Position numbers and translations under genes: made by a program. From positions 1 to 64,000 of the forward strand of contig CALXIA010000003.1 of assembly GCA_944388245.1 (NCBI GenBank): a stretch of 64,000 nt of DNA. Direction: 5' to 3'. The number at the start of each line of letters is the position of its first letter. The stretch's first letter is position 1. The DNA is from an uncultured Gemmiger sp. (GTDB lineage: Bacteria > Bacillota > Clostridia > Oscillospirales > Ruminococcaceae). Under the pieces are notes generated by a model, which saw nothing but the letters and a program-made list of their open reading frames with translations, did not search any database and was not told the DNA's origin. Shown here in pieces: positions 15,657 to 24,602 of this stretch.

Positions 15657-17828
15657 TCAGATCTCGTACCAGCGGATCTCGTTGGCGTCCATATCCAGAT
15701 CGAAGCTGGTGCCGTCGCCCTTGTAGACGGTGGTGCTCTGCGGCTCGTAGGTGTTGTTGACCACGCAGTACTTGCCGTTCTTCACATAGGCGTGCACTTC
15801 CACGTTGAAGTTGGAGCTGAACCACTTGTGCAGTTCGTCCTCGCTGTGGCTGGCCCACAGGATGGAGCGGTACAGGATGCGGCTGTTCTCAAAGCTGTAG
15901 GGCAGGCCGCTGATGTAGACGCTGCGGCCTTCGCCGTACTCGTTGACGGCCATCTGCACTTCCTTCTCCCGCTGCACCAGGATCTCGGTGCTCTCCAGGG
16001 CGTAGATGCTCTTTTTGCCCTCGCCGAAGTCCACCGGCTTGGTGGTGTCGGCCAGGATGAAGTGATCGGGATGCTCCTCCCAGTTATACTTGTCGTAGTT
16101 CAGGGTCAAGCCGGTTTCCTTCTCCACGCCCAGCGCGGCGGCCAGCTGCAGATAGCGGCCCTGGTACTGGTGGCCGGAAGGCTCGCCCACGCCGATGAAA
16201 CCGCCGCCGCGACGGATAAAGCCGCGAATGGCCGCAGACACAGCCGGGTCCTCCCAAACCGCGCCGCCGGTGTGGGCGGTGTCGCCGTCGCCCACGTTCA
16301 CCAGCACGTCCACATCGTTTAGGATGGAGGGATCGGCCTTCACGTCGTCGAAGCTGATGAACCGCACGTCAAAGGGCGCGCCGGAGAGCGCCTCGATGAT
16401 GCCGGCATAGCTGTAATTCTGCTTTTGATACAGGGCATGGTGCACCATGTGGCAGCCCCAGCTGCGGGCCTTGCCCCAGCTGTTCAGCACCGCCACGGTC
16501 TTGATGCAGTAAGCGGTGGTGCCCCGCGCGTTCTCATACAGCTCGCGGAACTCGTTGCAGACGCTTTCCACATAGTCGATGAACTCGGGGAACTCCAGCG
16601 CCAGCTTCAGATAGCCGCCGTAACCGATGCGGTCCACCGGCTTGCGCAGGATGGCCCGGCGCGCCGTGACCCAGTTCTCCTTGGCCTCGCGCACAGGGTC
16701 GCCGCCCTCATGGAAGGTGTCGGGGAAAAAGTAGGGCAGGAAGCGGCCCTCGGTGTATTTTACGCCGGGGATGTCGCTGATGAGGCGCAGAGTGGAGCCG
16801 TTGCCCACGCTGCCCACCACCGCGTCCAGGCCAATGGAGGCGAACTCCGGCAGATAGGGCTCGGTGCCGATCCAGTGGTCGCCCAGGAACATCATGGCTT
16901 CCTTGCCCAGCTCGTGGGTGATGTCCACCATCTCCTTGGCCAGCTTCGCCACCTCGCGGCGCTGGAAGGCCATGAAGTCCTTGAACTCCTTGCTGGGCAC
17001 CCGGTACTGGTTGTTGTAGTAGCCCTGGTCGATGATGTACTCGGGGCGGAACTTGTAGCCCACTTCCTTCTCAAACTGTTCCAGGATGTAAGGGGACACG
17101 GAAGCGGAGTAGCCGAACCAGTCCACGTACTTCTCCCGCTTCAGCTCGTCAAACACCAGCGTGAACTGGTGGAAGAAGGTGGTGTAGCGGATCACGTTCA
17201 CATAAGGGTGCTCGGCGATGAACTTGCGCAGGCGTTCCATGGTGAACTTGTGAGTTTTGGGCTGACGTACATCGAAGGTGATTTGATGTTCAAAGTCCTT
17301 CCAGTCGTTGGTCACCGCGTTGTACATGTGCACGGGGTCCCAAATGAGGTAGGCCAAAAAGCTCACGGTGTACTCGTGATAGGCTTCTGGCGCGGCAATG
17401 ACCACGCAGCCCTCCGCTTCGTCGTAGCTCCAGGAATCGGGGGACAGCGGCTGACCGGTGGTGCGGTCCACGACCTCCCACCAGCGCTTCATATCATCCC
17501 GGGTGTTCACCTGCAGCAGCTCGTCGCTGATGCCCTGCATCAGAGGGATGCGCAGCTCGCCGTTTTCAGCGGTGTAAAAGCCAGTCATAATGTAGCACTG
17601 CTGCACCTCGTCCGGGTTGGCCTTGGCCCAGGCGTTGTCCTTGCGGGTGGTGTAGTAGGTGGAATAGATCTTCGCACCCACCTTGGTCAGCTCCTCGGGG
17701 AATTCGGTGCCGTCGCAGTCCCGGATCGCGTCCGCGCCCCAGCGCTTCAGGATCTCAATGGTCTCGGGAACCACGTCGAGGTTGGTGGGGATCGTTACAC
17801 GTCCGGTTTTCAAAGTGTTTTCGCTCAT
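15657..17828 (-). CDS. gnpA: GH112 1,3-beta-galactosyl-N-acetylhexosamine phosphorylase
   Basis: This enzyme cleaves galacto-N-biose (mucin core 1) and/or lacto-N-biose (milk oligosaccharides) with phosphate, giving galactose 1-phosphate and N-acetylhexosamine, in the cytoplasm. The 723-residue protein matches the Bifidobacterium enzyme along its length: 'WGADAIRDCDGTEFPEEL', 'WEVVDRTTGQPLSPDSW', 'YTVSFLAYLIWDPVHMYN', 'TTFFHQFTLVFDE', 'KEAMMFLGDHWIGTEPY' and 'VKYTEGRFLPYFFPDTF'. The catalytic Asp of the family lies in the 'R(D/N)xDGT' segment near residue 40. It is the last gene of the SBP-permease-permease-sulfatase operon and is followed by a terminator. Preference for galacto-N-biose, lacto-N-biose or galactosyl-rhamnose cannot be decided here. 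It is more GC-rich than its island neighbours. Confidence 0.95.
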   Translation of the reverse strand: MSENTLKTGRVTIPTNLDVVPETIEILKRWGADAIRDCDGTEFPEELTKVGAKIYSTYYTTRKDNAWAKANPDEVQQCYIMTGFYTAENGELRIPLMQGISDELLQVNTRDDMKRWWEVVDRTTGQPLSPDSWSYDEAEGCVVIAAPEAYHEYTVSFLAYLIWDPVHMYNAVTNDWKDFEHQITFDVRQPKTHKFTMERLRKFIAEHPYVNVIRYTTFFHQFTLVFDELKREKYVDWFGYSASVSPYILEQFEKEVGYKFRPEYIIDQGYYNNQYRVPSKEFKDFMAFQRREVAKLAKEMVDITHELGKEAMMFLGDHWIGTEPYLPEFASIGLDAVVGSVGNGSTLRLISDIPGVKYTEGRFLPYFFPDTFHEGGDPVREAKENWVTARRAILRKPVDRIGYGGYLKLALEFPEFIDYVESVCNEFRELYENARGTTAYCIKTVAVLNSWGKARSWGCHMVHHALYQKQNYSYAGIIEALSGAPFDVRFISFDDVKADPSILNDVDVLVNVGDGDTAHTGGAVWEDPAVSAAIRGFIRRGGGFIGVGEPSGHQYQGRYLQLAAALGVEKETGLTLNYDKYNWEEHPDHFILADTTKPVDFGEGKKSIYALESTEILVQREKEVQMAVNEYGEGRSVYISGLPYSFENSRILYRSILWASHSEDELHKWFSSNFNVEVHAYVKNGKYCVVNNTYEPQSTTVYKGDGTSFDLDMDANEIRWYEI

Positions 17829-17866
17829 CTCTTATCCTCCACAAAAATAATGAGTTGTGGCTCGGT

Positions 17867-19372
17867 TTAGCCGACCGGCTTTATCTTTGCCTTCTTCTTC
17901 ATACGCACCAATCCATTGGGAATCAGCCCCGTATCGTAATCCAGCTGGGGCTTTTCGTAATCCGGCTCACTGCGTTGGCGAGTAAAGCCAGTATAGTCCC
18001 AAGTAGCCTGCACGGCCTGATCGTTCCAAGGACGGCGTTCCCAACAATAGCCGCGTAAGGGATCCCGCACGTCGTTCATGTGGGTCAAGAGGCGCTGCAG
18101 CAGCGCATCCCGCACTTCCTGCAGAGCAGGGTCTAACAGACGGTTGGTCATCTCATAACGGTCAGTCTCAAGATCGTAGAGCTCATCTTCAGAGAGCAGA
18201 TTGATCACCAACTTATATCGACCGTCAAAGATGCACCGCATCGGCTGGAACCCGCCAAATCCATCATGGTCCGTCTCATAACGGCCAAATTCGATGAACA
18301 CGTCGCGTGTTGCAGACTTCTCGCCTGTTATCAAAGGAAGAAGACTCTCGCCCTGGAGCATCATAGGTTTGTTTTCAAAGCCGAAGAAATCCCATATGGT
18401 GGGAGCGATATCAATGTGCGACACCGGTGTTTCCACTTCGCCTTTGCCAAAGCCGCATAGAATCAGGGGCACATGACAGATTTCCTCATAAGCGGCGGGA
18501 CCTTTTGCATACATACTGTGGGACTCCAGCATATCACCATGATCTGTGGTATACAGTACCGCCGGTTGCTCTTTTTGGGCTTTGATCTCCTCAATCACGC
18601 GACCGATTTCATAGTCTACGAAGCTGTTGCAACCAAAAAGGGCCCATGCGTTGAGGCGCAAAGCCTCTCGGTCTTGGAACCGGCGGGGACCGGACCAAAC
18701 TTGCTGATGTACGGGCTTGTTCTCCAAAGTATCAAACACATTTGGCCGCTTGGGCAGGTCAAAATCCCGGTACATGGACGCATATGGCTGCGGACACAAA
18801 GAGGGATCGTGAGGCTCGTCAAAGCTCACCACCAAGAAATAGTCCTCATCCGCATGGCTACGAATAAAGTCGATTGCCCGCGAGGCACACCGATGAGCAA
18901 AAGTAAACTCTTCGGCAATATCTTCCTTGTCCATGGTGGATGTCTGCCGTGACTTGCAGCGTTCGTCCTCAGTGAGTTCTTCCAGATAGTTGCGCATATC
19001 GTACCAGACGCTGGCATCCCATCCTTCGGGAGCAACGCCCAATCCAAAGTAATCGCCGCCGTCCAGATGCCATTTCCCGATGTATCCTGTGTGGATGCCT
19101 TTATCAGCAAGACGTTGCCCAATCGTGCGCACGTTCAGCCCAGGCGCGACGCTGTTAGTATAAGAGCCGTTGATGCAAGGGTACTGACCGGTGAAAATTG
19201 CGGAGCGAGCCGGCCCGCAGACAGGCTGCACCGTATAGGCTTTATTGAACTTGAGTCCTTCTAATGCTAAAGAGTCGATGTGGGGGGTTTTAATCCCCAC
19301 ATCTTCGTAGCAGCTGACCATGTCCAGACGCTGAGTGTCCGTCATAATCAGAACAAATTGCTTTTTGCTCAT
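17867..19372 (-). CDS. S1-family sulfatase, no signal peptide
   Basis: This 501-residue type I sulfatase has the formylglycine motif C-x-P-x-R in 'PVCGPARSAIFTGQYP' (Cys form). It has a metal-binding N-terminus 'FVLIMTDTQRLD', 'HTGYIGKWHLDGGDYFG', 'YFLVVSFDEPHDP' and 'YTTDHGDMLESHSMYAKG'. There is no signal peptide: the chain begins 'MSKKQFVLIMTDTQ'. It is thus predicted to be cytoplasmic, which is unusual because most gut glycan sulfatases are secreted. It overlaps the upstream permease gene by four bases and lies 38 bp before the phosphorylase gene, so it probably desulfates the imported disaccharide before phosphorolysis. The substrate is inferred from context only. Confidence 0.93.
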   Translation of the reverse strand: MSKKQFVLIMTDTQRLDMVSCYEDVGIKTPHIDSLALEGLKFNKAYTVQPVCGPARSAIFTGQYPCINGSYTNSVAPGLNVRTIGQRLADKGIHTGYIGKWHLDGGDYFGLGVAPEGWDASVWYDMRNYLEELTEDERCKSRQTSTMDKEDIAEEFTFAHRCASRAIDFIRSHADEDYFLVVSFDEPHDPSLCPQPYASMYRDFDLPKRPNVFDTLENKPVHQQVWSGPRRFQDREALRLNAWALFGCNSFVDYEIGRVIEEIKAQKEQPAVLYTTDHGDMLESHSMYAKGPAAYEEICHVPLILCGFGKGEVETPVSHIDIAPTIWDFFGFENKPMMLQGESLLPLITGEKSATRDVFIEFGRYETDHDGFGGFQPMRCIFDGRYKLVINLLSEDELYDLETDRYEMTNRLLDPALQEVRDALLQRLLTHMNDVRDPLRGYCWERRPWNDQAVQATWDYTGFTRQRSEPDYEKPQLDYDTGLIPNGLVRMKKKAKIKPVG

Positions 19373-20241
19373 TCTTTAATGCCTCCACCGGTTACACCAG
19401 CGATGATTTTTTCAGACAAGAACAGATACAGGATAAAGGTGGGAATAACCACAATCATAACCGAAGAGAAGAGCTCCGCCCACTTACCATTGGTGGACAT
19501 GGCCTGAATGAGGCTGTACAGGCCGTAGGCCAAGGGGCGCACATCGCTGCTGGTGGCGAAGATCATTGCAACGAAGAACTCATTCCAGATATTCACGAAC
19601 AGGAAGATACCCACGGTGATAATACCAGGCTGAGCCAGAGGAAGCATGATCTTAAAGAAAGTCTTGATGGGGGAGCATCCATCTACCGCTGCCGCTTCTT
19701 CGAAGGTGCGGGAGAGCGTGGCGAAGAAGTTCAGCAGGAAGAAGGTGCAGAAGGGAACGTTCAGACAGATATACAGCACCAGCAGGGTCAGATGCTTGTT
19801 GAGCAGGTTATACTTTACTGCAATGGAGTACAGCGGCAGAACCACCATGACCTGCGGGATGCTCAGGAACAGAACCAGCAGGTTGGTCAACGCCTTGTTG
19901 TAAAAGAACTTAAAGCGGCTCAGGGCATAAGCACAAGGTGCGGAAAGCAGCAGCGCGCCGCTCACGCCAAAGCCTGCGTAGATAAGGCTGTTGAAGAAGT
20001 ATTTGCCCATGTTGCCCTTTGTCCAGGAATAGATGTAGTTTTCAAAATGCAGTCCGCTCTGAAGCATCTGATTGGAAAAGATTTCTTTGGTGGTAGAGAA
20101 AGATGCACCTACAATCCAGCTTAACAAAGCAATCTCAAAAAGCACCCAAAGGACGAGAATGATGTATCCAGGCAGCAGCCGTGCTTCCTTTTTTAAGTTC
20201 AGCGGTTGGATTTCTTTAACCGATTTAGATTTTTTCAACAC
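19369..20241 (-). CDS. ABC sugar transporter permease (MalG type)
   Basis: This 290-residue membrane protein has six predicted helices. It carries the permease signature for docking the ATPase, 'EAAAVDGCSPIKTFFKIMLPL', near residue 190. It belongs to the carbohydrate uptake CUT1 family and forms the second half of the channel with the upstream permease. No ATPase gene is present in the island, so it must borrow a shared MsmX-type ATPase from elsewhere. It overlaps the sulfatase gene by four bases. Confidence 0.93.
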   Translation of the reverse strand: MLKKSKSVKEIQPLNLKKEARLLPGYIILVLWVLFEIALLSWIVGASFSTTKEIFSNQMLQSGLHFENYIYSWTKGNMGKYFFNSLIYAGFGVSGALLLSAPCAYALSRFKFFYNKALTNLLVLFLSIPQVMVVLPLYSIAVKYNLLNKHLTLLVLYICLNVPFCTFFLLNFFATLSRTFEEAAAVDGCSPIKTFFKIMLPLAQPGIITVGIFLFVNIWNEFFVAMIFATSSDVRPLAYGLYSLIQAMSTNGKWAELFSSVMIVVIPTFILYLFLSEKIIAGVTGGGIKE

Positions 20242-20253
20242 AGGAATCCCTCC

Positions 20254-21171
20254 TCAGAACGTAAACTCGTCATTTTTGAAGATTCGGCTAATCAAGGCAA
20301 ACGCCAAACCAGCGGCAAGCATGACCATTACGCAGATAGCGGCGCCAAGGCCGGCATTGGTTTCAGTGTGAGCCGACGCCATGTCACCAAAGGTAGTACG
20401 GATCATGTAGTACATCGGTGTCATGATCTGAGCAGAAGCATCCCGGTTACTGGAGAACATCTGCGACCAGATGTAGAAGCCCAACGTACCAGTAGTCCAA
20501 AGAGTAATAGTAGTTTTGAAAACGCCCCTGAACAGCGGCAGGGTGATGTGGAAGAACGAGTGGACTCCAGAAGAACCATCGATCTTCGCAGCCTCAAAAA
20601 TATCCTGAGGAATCTTTTCGATTTCGGCGATGTAGATCAACATATAATAGCCGACGGCGCCGAAGCAATACGCCACCATCATAGCCAGGAACAGATGATC
20701 AGGGGAGGTCCACTGGAAATTGGCCAAGGATTCCAGGCCCAGCGCAGAGAAAATGTTGTGGAAAAGGCCCCAGTTGGGGTTGTACGCATAATGGATCCAC
20801 ATGTTTGCCAGGGCAACGGCGGAAATGATGTTAGGCAGGTATATCGCGGCCCGCCAGAAGGACTTTCCACGAACACCAGAAGTAAGAATCACGGCAAAGA
20901 GCATGGCGATACACATGATAACGATACCGCCAAAAACCCAAATTTTGAGGAAAGTGACCCATGTCTGGCGGAACAAGGGCGTCTGGATCAACTGAACATA
21001 GTTTGAGACGCCCGCGAAAGTCCAATCAGACATCCTGCTCACCACATTGTCAATGGTGAAAAAGCTCATCATAATGGTGCGAATCACTGGATACACAAAA
21101 ACCGTCGCAATCGCTATCATTGCCGGAATTGTGAACACCGCGATCATAATGTTTCTGCTTCTTGATTTCAT
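20254..21171 (-). CDS. ABC sugar transporter permease (MalF/UgpA type)
   Basis: This 305-residue protein has six predicted helices, starting with 'IMIAVFTIPAMIAIATVFVYPVI' style hydrophobic stretches. The ATPase-docking loop is 'EAAKIDGSSGVHSFFHITLPL'. It is the first permease of a CUT1-type importer and lies between the solute-binding protein gene and the second permease, 12 bp before it. Substrate is likely the same galactosyl-HexNAc disaccharide, possibly sulfated, by context. Confidence 0.93.
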   Translation of the reverse strand: MKSRSRNIMIAVFTIPAMIAIATVFVYPVIRTIMMSFFTIDNVVSRMSDWTFAGVSNYVQLIQTPLFRQTWVTFLKIWVFGGIVIMCIAMLFAVILTSGVRGKSFWRAAIYLPNIISAVALANMWIHYAYNPNWGLFHNIFSALGLESLANFQWTSPDHLFLAMMVAYCFGAVGYYMLIYIAEIEKIPQDIFEAAKIDGSSGVHSFFHITLPLFRGVFKTTITLWTTGTLGFYIWSQMFSSNRDASAQIMTPMYYMIRTTFGDMASAHTETNAGLGAAICVMVMLAAGLAFALISRIFKNDEFTF

Positions 21172-21244
21172 GCTTTTCCCTCCGTTTCAATGGAGCGTTA
21201 CAAAAATGCGGCGGCAGAGCCTGCCGCCGCATTTTATAGCGTGA

Positions 21245-22570
21245 TTATTTACCGGTTACAGCAGATTTGCAAGCCGCAAGGAAACTTGCCGCGTCGGTCT
21301 GGCCGCCCATCAGCTTCTGGATCTGCTCTTTGTAGATGGGGGTGAAGTCGGCATTGGACTGGATACCAAAGCCGTAGGGGACGTTCACGGTGGTGGAGTT
21401 CAGCACGCCCTTAGCGCACTCCAGCATGGCAGGCCACTCAGTGTCGCTGGCGGTGGGGATGGAGTTGGTCTGCTCGCTCATCATCTTGTCGTACTCACCA
21501 GTGGTGAAGAAGGTGGCGAAGTAGAAAGCCAGCTCAGGATCGGTGGCGTTCTTGGCAACCTGCAGAGCCTGCATACCGATGGTGTTCACTTCGATGCCGT
21601 ACTCAGAGCCTTCGGGAGCGGGGAACGCGAAGCAGCCCCAGTTGAACTCGTCACCAGTGATCTCCTTGACCTCGTTCAGCATGTAGGAACCTACCAGGTA
21701 CATGGTAGCATTGCCCATGGCAACTTCGTTCTGGCCAGCGGGATACTTGTTAGAAGCGGAGTTAACGCTCATGTAACCTTTATCCCACAGCTCCTGCATG
21801 GCTTCGGCCGCCTCGACAACAGCGGGATCATCCCACAGCGCGCCAGAGGTATCAGAAACCAGCTGATCAATGAAATCCAGGCCCTTCAGACGGCCCAAGT
21901 AGCTGGCGAAGGTCAGAATCACGTAACCATCGTCAACAGACATCGGGGTAAAGCCAGCGCCTTTCAGGGTCTCGCAGGTAGCCAGGAACTCGTCCCAAGT
22001 GGTGGGCTCTTTGGTGATGCCAGCTTCGGCAAACTGATCCTTATTGTAGAAGATACCGATAACGGTGGGAGTGTAAGGAACAGCATACACGCCATCGGCG
22101 CCGCCGGCGTCCTTAACAGCCTCCATCAGGGTGGGGTTGGCAACTTCGTTGTAGGTCTTGCCACCCAGCACAGGGTTCTCGGCAGCCATCAGTTCGGTGA
22201 GATCGTAGCCGTAATCAGTGTAGTTGGGCAGTACGGCGTCAACGGGAGAATCCCACAGATCGTACTGGCCGGCGTCCAGACCAGCCTGGATGGTCTTGCG
22301 AACATCGCGGCCCATCCAGTCCACGGTGATCTCAACATCGGGATACAGGGCGGTGAAATCTTCGATAGCAGCTTTGATAACGTCCGCCTGCGCCTCAGTC
22401 TCGCTCCACATGGAAGCATAGCGGATGGTGCCGGAGAGGCTGCCAGCCTCAGGCGCATCGGTGCCGGAAGCGGGGGTGGAAGCGGGCTGGCTGGAACTTC
22501 CGGTGCCGCCGCAAGCGACGAGCCCCAGAGCGAGCACAAGTGCCATTACAAGGGACAAAGCCTTCTTCAT
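21245..22570 (-). CDS. ABC transporter solute-binding lipoprotein (sugar)
   Basis: This 441-residue protein has a lipoprotein signal with lipobox 'GLVACGG' near residue 20, then a Ser/Pro/Ala linker and a family-1 extracellular binding fold ('YASMWSETEAQADVIKAAI', 'YPDVEITVDWMGRD', 'VPYTPTVIGIFYNKDQF'). It would be anchored outside the membrane and deliver sugar to the two permeases encoded next. It is the first gene of the operon and follows a strong promoter. By context it recognises galacto-N-biose or lacto-N-biose type sugars, perhaps with sulfate. The binding-site residues do not allow a direct call. Confidence 0.93.
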   Translation of the reverse strand: MKKALSLVMALVLALGLVACGGTGSSSQPASTPASGTDAPEAGSLSGTIRYASMWSETEAQADVIKAAIEDFTALYPDVEITVDWMGRDVRKTIQAGLDAGQYDLWDSPVDAVLPNYTDYGYDLTELMAAENPVLGGKTYNEVANPTLMEAVKDAGGADGVYAVPYTPTVIGIFYNKDQFAEAGITKEPTTWDEFLATCETLKGAGFTPMSVDDGYVILTFASYLGRLKGLDFIDQLVSDTSGALWDDPAVVEAAEAMQELWDKGYMSVNSASNKYPAGQNEVAMGNATMYLVGSYMLNEVKEITGDEFNWGCFAFPAPEGSEYGIEVNTIGMQALQVAKNATDPELAFYFATFFTTGEYDKMMSEQTNSIPTASDTEWPAMLECAKGVLNSTTVNVPYGFGIQSNADFTPIYKEQIQKLMGGQTDAASFLAACKSAVTGK

Positions 22571-22625
22571 CTTTTTATCCTCCTTAATAATTGCGTGTTG
22601 TTTGTCGGCAACACTTTATATTTTT

Positions 22626-22654
22626 ATTATATAAAACTTGCTTCCACCCATCAA
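22626..22654 (-). promoter_or_regulatory. Promoter of the importer-sulfatase-phosphorylase operon
   Basis: On the minus strand TTGATG (22649-22654) and a perfect TATAAT (22626-22631) are spaced 17 bp apart, 55 bp upstream of the SBP gene. It is the likely target of the AraC regulator. No operator repeat was recognised. Confidence 0.8.
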
Positions 22655-22777
22655 TACACAATAGTGACAAAGATGGACAAAAGTAATTGGCAAAATCGAC
22701 TGTAATTATTACAATTTGGATTCGCTATTTAGGTTAGTTGCTAAAACTCGACCAATATTTCGAATGGAGCTCGACTG

Positions 22778-23660
22778 TCATTCAGCCAGCTGTGAGACGT
22801 CAAACGTGTATTGACAGTCAGAAATATATTTCTTCAGGTATTCCGGAAGACCTCGCTTCTCCACATAAGCCATTATCACCGATTCTCTAACATCGGCAAA
22901 AGCATAATACTCGATAGAGCGATCTAGGATAGTAACAGTTTGCGTGCCAACAGGATATTCTTGACCAATAACGCCCTGTAATAAAACATCTCCGAGCACA
23001 TCGGTAGAGTGAAACGAAACCATCAGATCCTTATAAGAAATGGTTTTCTCTTCATTCTCTTCCTCTCCATTGACAATAGAGGTGACCTGATACACATAAA
23101 CAGCGTCGAGAATGTAATCCGCTTTGTTTTCTTCGTAGTATCGCTCAGCAGCCGCAACAATATCTTCGCAAGGATCTTTTGCCAAGGTGAGTGCAATGCC
23201 ATATTGGCATTCGGACAAAGCGTATTCCAAGTAATCCGCCAGGTCGAACTGCAAAACACCCATGACAGGTTGCCCGTTTTCGGAAAGATGTTTTCTTGCT
23301 TCGTTTTCTTGCTGTTGACCTTGCTCTAATGCTGAAAACGAAAAAGGCCCGGAGATTCCCAACTCGGCGGACACGTCATAGACAGCATACACTTCGATGG
23401 CATATTCAATGGCGCTTTTGTAAAGTGCGTCTGTATCGTTTCGATCAAGCAGTGTTCGCTTTGCCATATCACAATAGCAGAGGCGGAAGTATCACCAATA
23501 ATAAAGTACAAGGTATACGTTTTATCTTGTTCTCGGGCCGGTATCGCCGTGAACTCGACAGTGTAGGTGACGGAGTCCACTTTGGTGATACCGTTAACCC
23601 CCGCCTGGGCATCATTGCCATCATAATCGACATAGCTGATCGCACGGGCGCTCCCAAATC
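22778..23660 (-). pseudogene. Unknown protein, apparently frameshifted
   Basis: No family was recognised. Two overlapping frames each look coding. The upstream part (about 23467-23660) reads 'ARAISYVDYDGNDAQAGV' then 'VEFTAIPAREQDKTYTLYF', has no start codon and is preceded by a TGA. It gives way near 23467 to a second frame of 229 residues (22778-23467) beginning 'MAKRTLLDRNDTDALYK' and rich in acidic residues. The simplest reading is one larger gene broken by a frameshift near 23465 and missing its 5' end. The downstream frame alone could still be translated from the ATG at 23467, though no good ribosome site is seen. It lies in the island between the importer operon and the excisionase. 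Confidence 0.5.
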
Positions 23661-23702
23661 ATATTCTCTACAATCTATTCTTCGAAACTATGAGGTGTAC
23701 CC

Positions 23703-23909
23703 ATGGATAATTCCAACGAAAAGGTCCCGATTCATTTGAAGGTGAATCTGACGATCAAGGAGGCCGCGGAATACAGCAATATTGGGATCAACAAGATTGA
23801 CTGGCTTCTGCGGCAGCCAAACTGCCCGTTCGTGCTCTACGTTGGAGCCAAGCGGTTGGTCAAACGAAAGGAATTTGAGGAATATCTCCAAAGAATGCTT
23901 ACCATCTGA
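23703..23909 (+). CDS. xis: Excisionase, Tn916 Xis-like
   Basis: This 68-residue winged-helix DNA-bending protein is of the Tn916 Xis type. It begins 'IHLKVNLTIKEAAEYSNIG', with the helix-turn-helix in 'TIKEAAEYSNIGINKID', and ends with a basic wing 'GAKRLVKRKEFEEYL'. In intact elements Xis directs the integrase towards excision. It lies 108 bp upstream of the broken integrase gene in the same direction, the usual xis-int order at the end of such elements. Confidence 0.85.
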   Translation: MDNSNEKVPIHLKVNLTIKEAAEYSNIGINKIDWLLRQPNCPFVLYVGAKRLVKRKEFEEYLQRMLTI

Positions 23910-24017
23910 AAGAGTCGCGCGAAAGTGCGCTGTACCTTGAGAAAAAGCGCTCATTGTGGTATAATTCAGCGTGTTGCACTGGCTCTTTTTTCTGAATTGG
24001 AAAAGGGGTCAATAACT

Positions 24018-24518
24018 ATGGGCAAAAATCTGAAAGGCAAAGAGTGTGGAAAAGGCATTTGCCAGCGAAAGGATGGTCAGTACTACGCAAGGTTTGTAAG
24101 TAAAAGCGGAAAACGCCAGGCTGGCTATTTTGCCACCCTGCCAGAGGCGCGAAATTGGCTGGAAGACGCCCGCTACCAAGACAAGCATGGTAAACCGCTC
24201 ACCTCTCCGGATATGACGGTAGACGAGTGGTTTCAGTTTTGGCACGCTGAGCTTCTCCACGGAATCGAACGCTTTTGTATGCACGCTTTGCGTCACACCT
24301 ACGCCACAAGAGCCATCGAACGTGGTGTGCCGCCCAAAACCCTGCAGAAGTTGCTGGGCCATGCGAGCATCAAAACCACGATGGACAGATATGTTCATGT
24401 AACGGAAGGCTCTTTGGTGGCTGGTGTGAAGCAATTTGAGATGGCACAGCAGCCCGGGGGCGCTTGTGCGCAGAGTGAATCGGATGTCGCTGGCAAAAAT
24501 CCAAACAGTGCGGCTTGA
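24018..24518 (+). pseudogene. int: Internally deleted tyrosine integrase, Tn916 type
   Basis: The N-terminal arm-binding domain is present ('GICQRKDGQYYARFVSKSG'), followed by the start of the core-binding domain ('LTSPDMTVDEWFQFWH'). It then jumps directly to the end of the catalytic domain: 'HALRHTYATR' (H-x-x-R), 'LGHASIKTTMDRYVHV' (LGH and the nucleophile Tyr). About 200 residues, including the first catalytic Arg and Lys, are missing in frame. The 166-residue product cannot recombine DNA but may still bind arm sites. ATG 24018 has AAAAGGGG upstream. The deletion explains why the island is fixed. Confidence 0.88.
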
Positions 24519-24519
24519 C

Positions 24520-24559
24520 TGGTGTAAAAATGGTGTAGAAATGGTGTAGAAACCACACC
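24520..24559 (+). repeat. Three tandem 11-bp repeats, probable integrase arm sites
   Basis: TGGTGTAAAAA, TGGTGTAGAAA and TGGTGTAGAAA follow each other without gaps, then CCACACC in inverted orientation. They begin two bases after the integrase stop and lie 44 bp from the right boundary repeat, where Tn916-type integrases have arm-type binding repeats. Confidence 0.7.
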
Positions 24560-24602
24560 AAAGAGCCGAAAAACCGCATAAAATAAGGAGATGTAGAGAT
24601 AT

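Noticed and set aside
15361..15726. A plus-strand frame of 121 codons between the AraC and phosphorylase genes
   Set aside because: It crosses the phosphorylase terminator and 3' end, has no ribosome site and no family resemblance.
24520..24559. Possible CRISPR-like tandem repeats
   Set aside because: Only three 11-bp units without spacers, next to an integrase gene; arm-type binding sites explain them better. No CRISPR array or cas gene was seen in the window.
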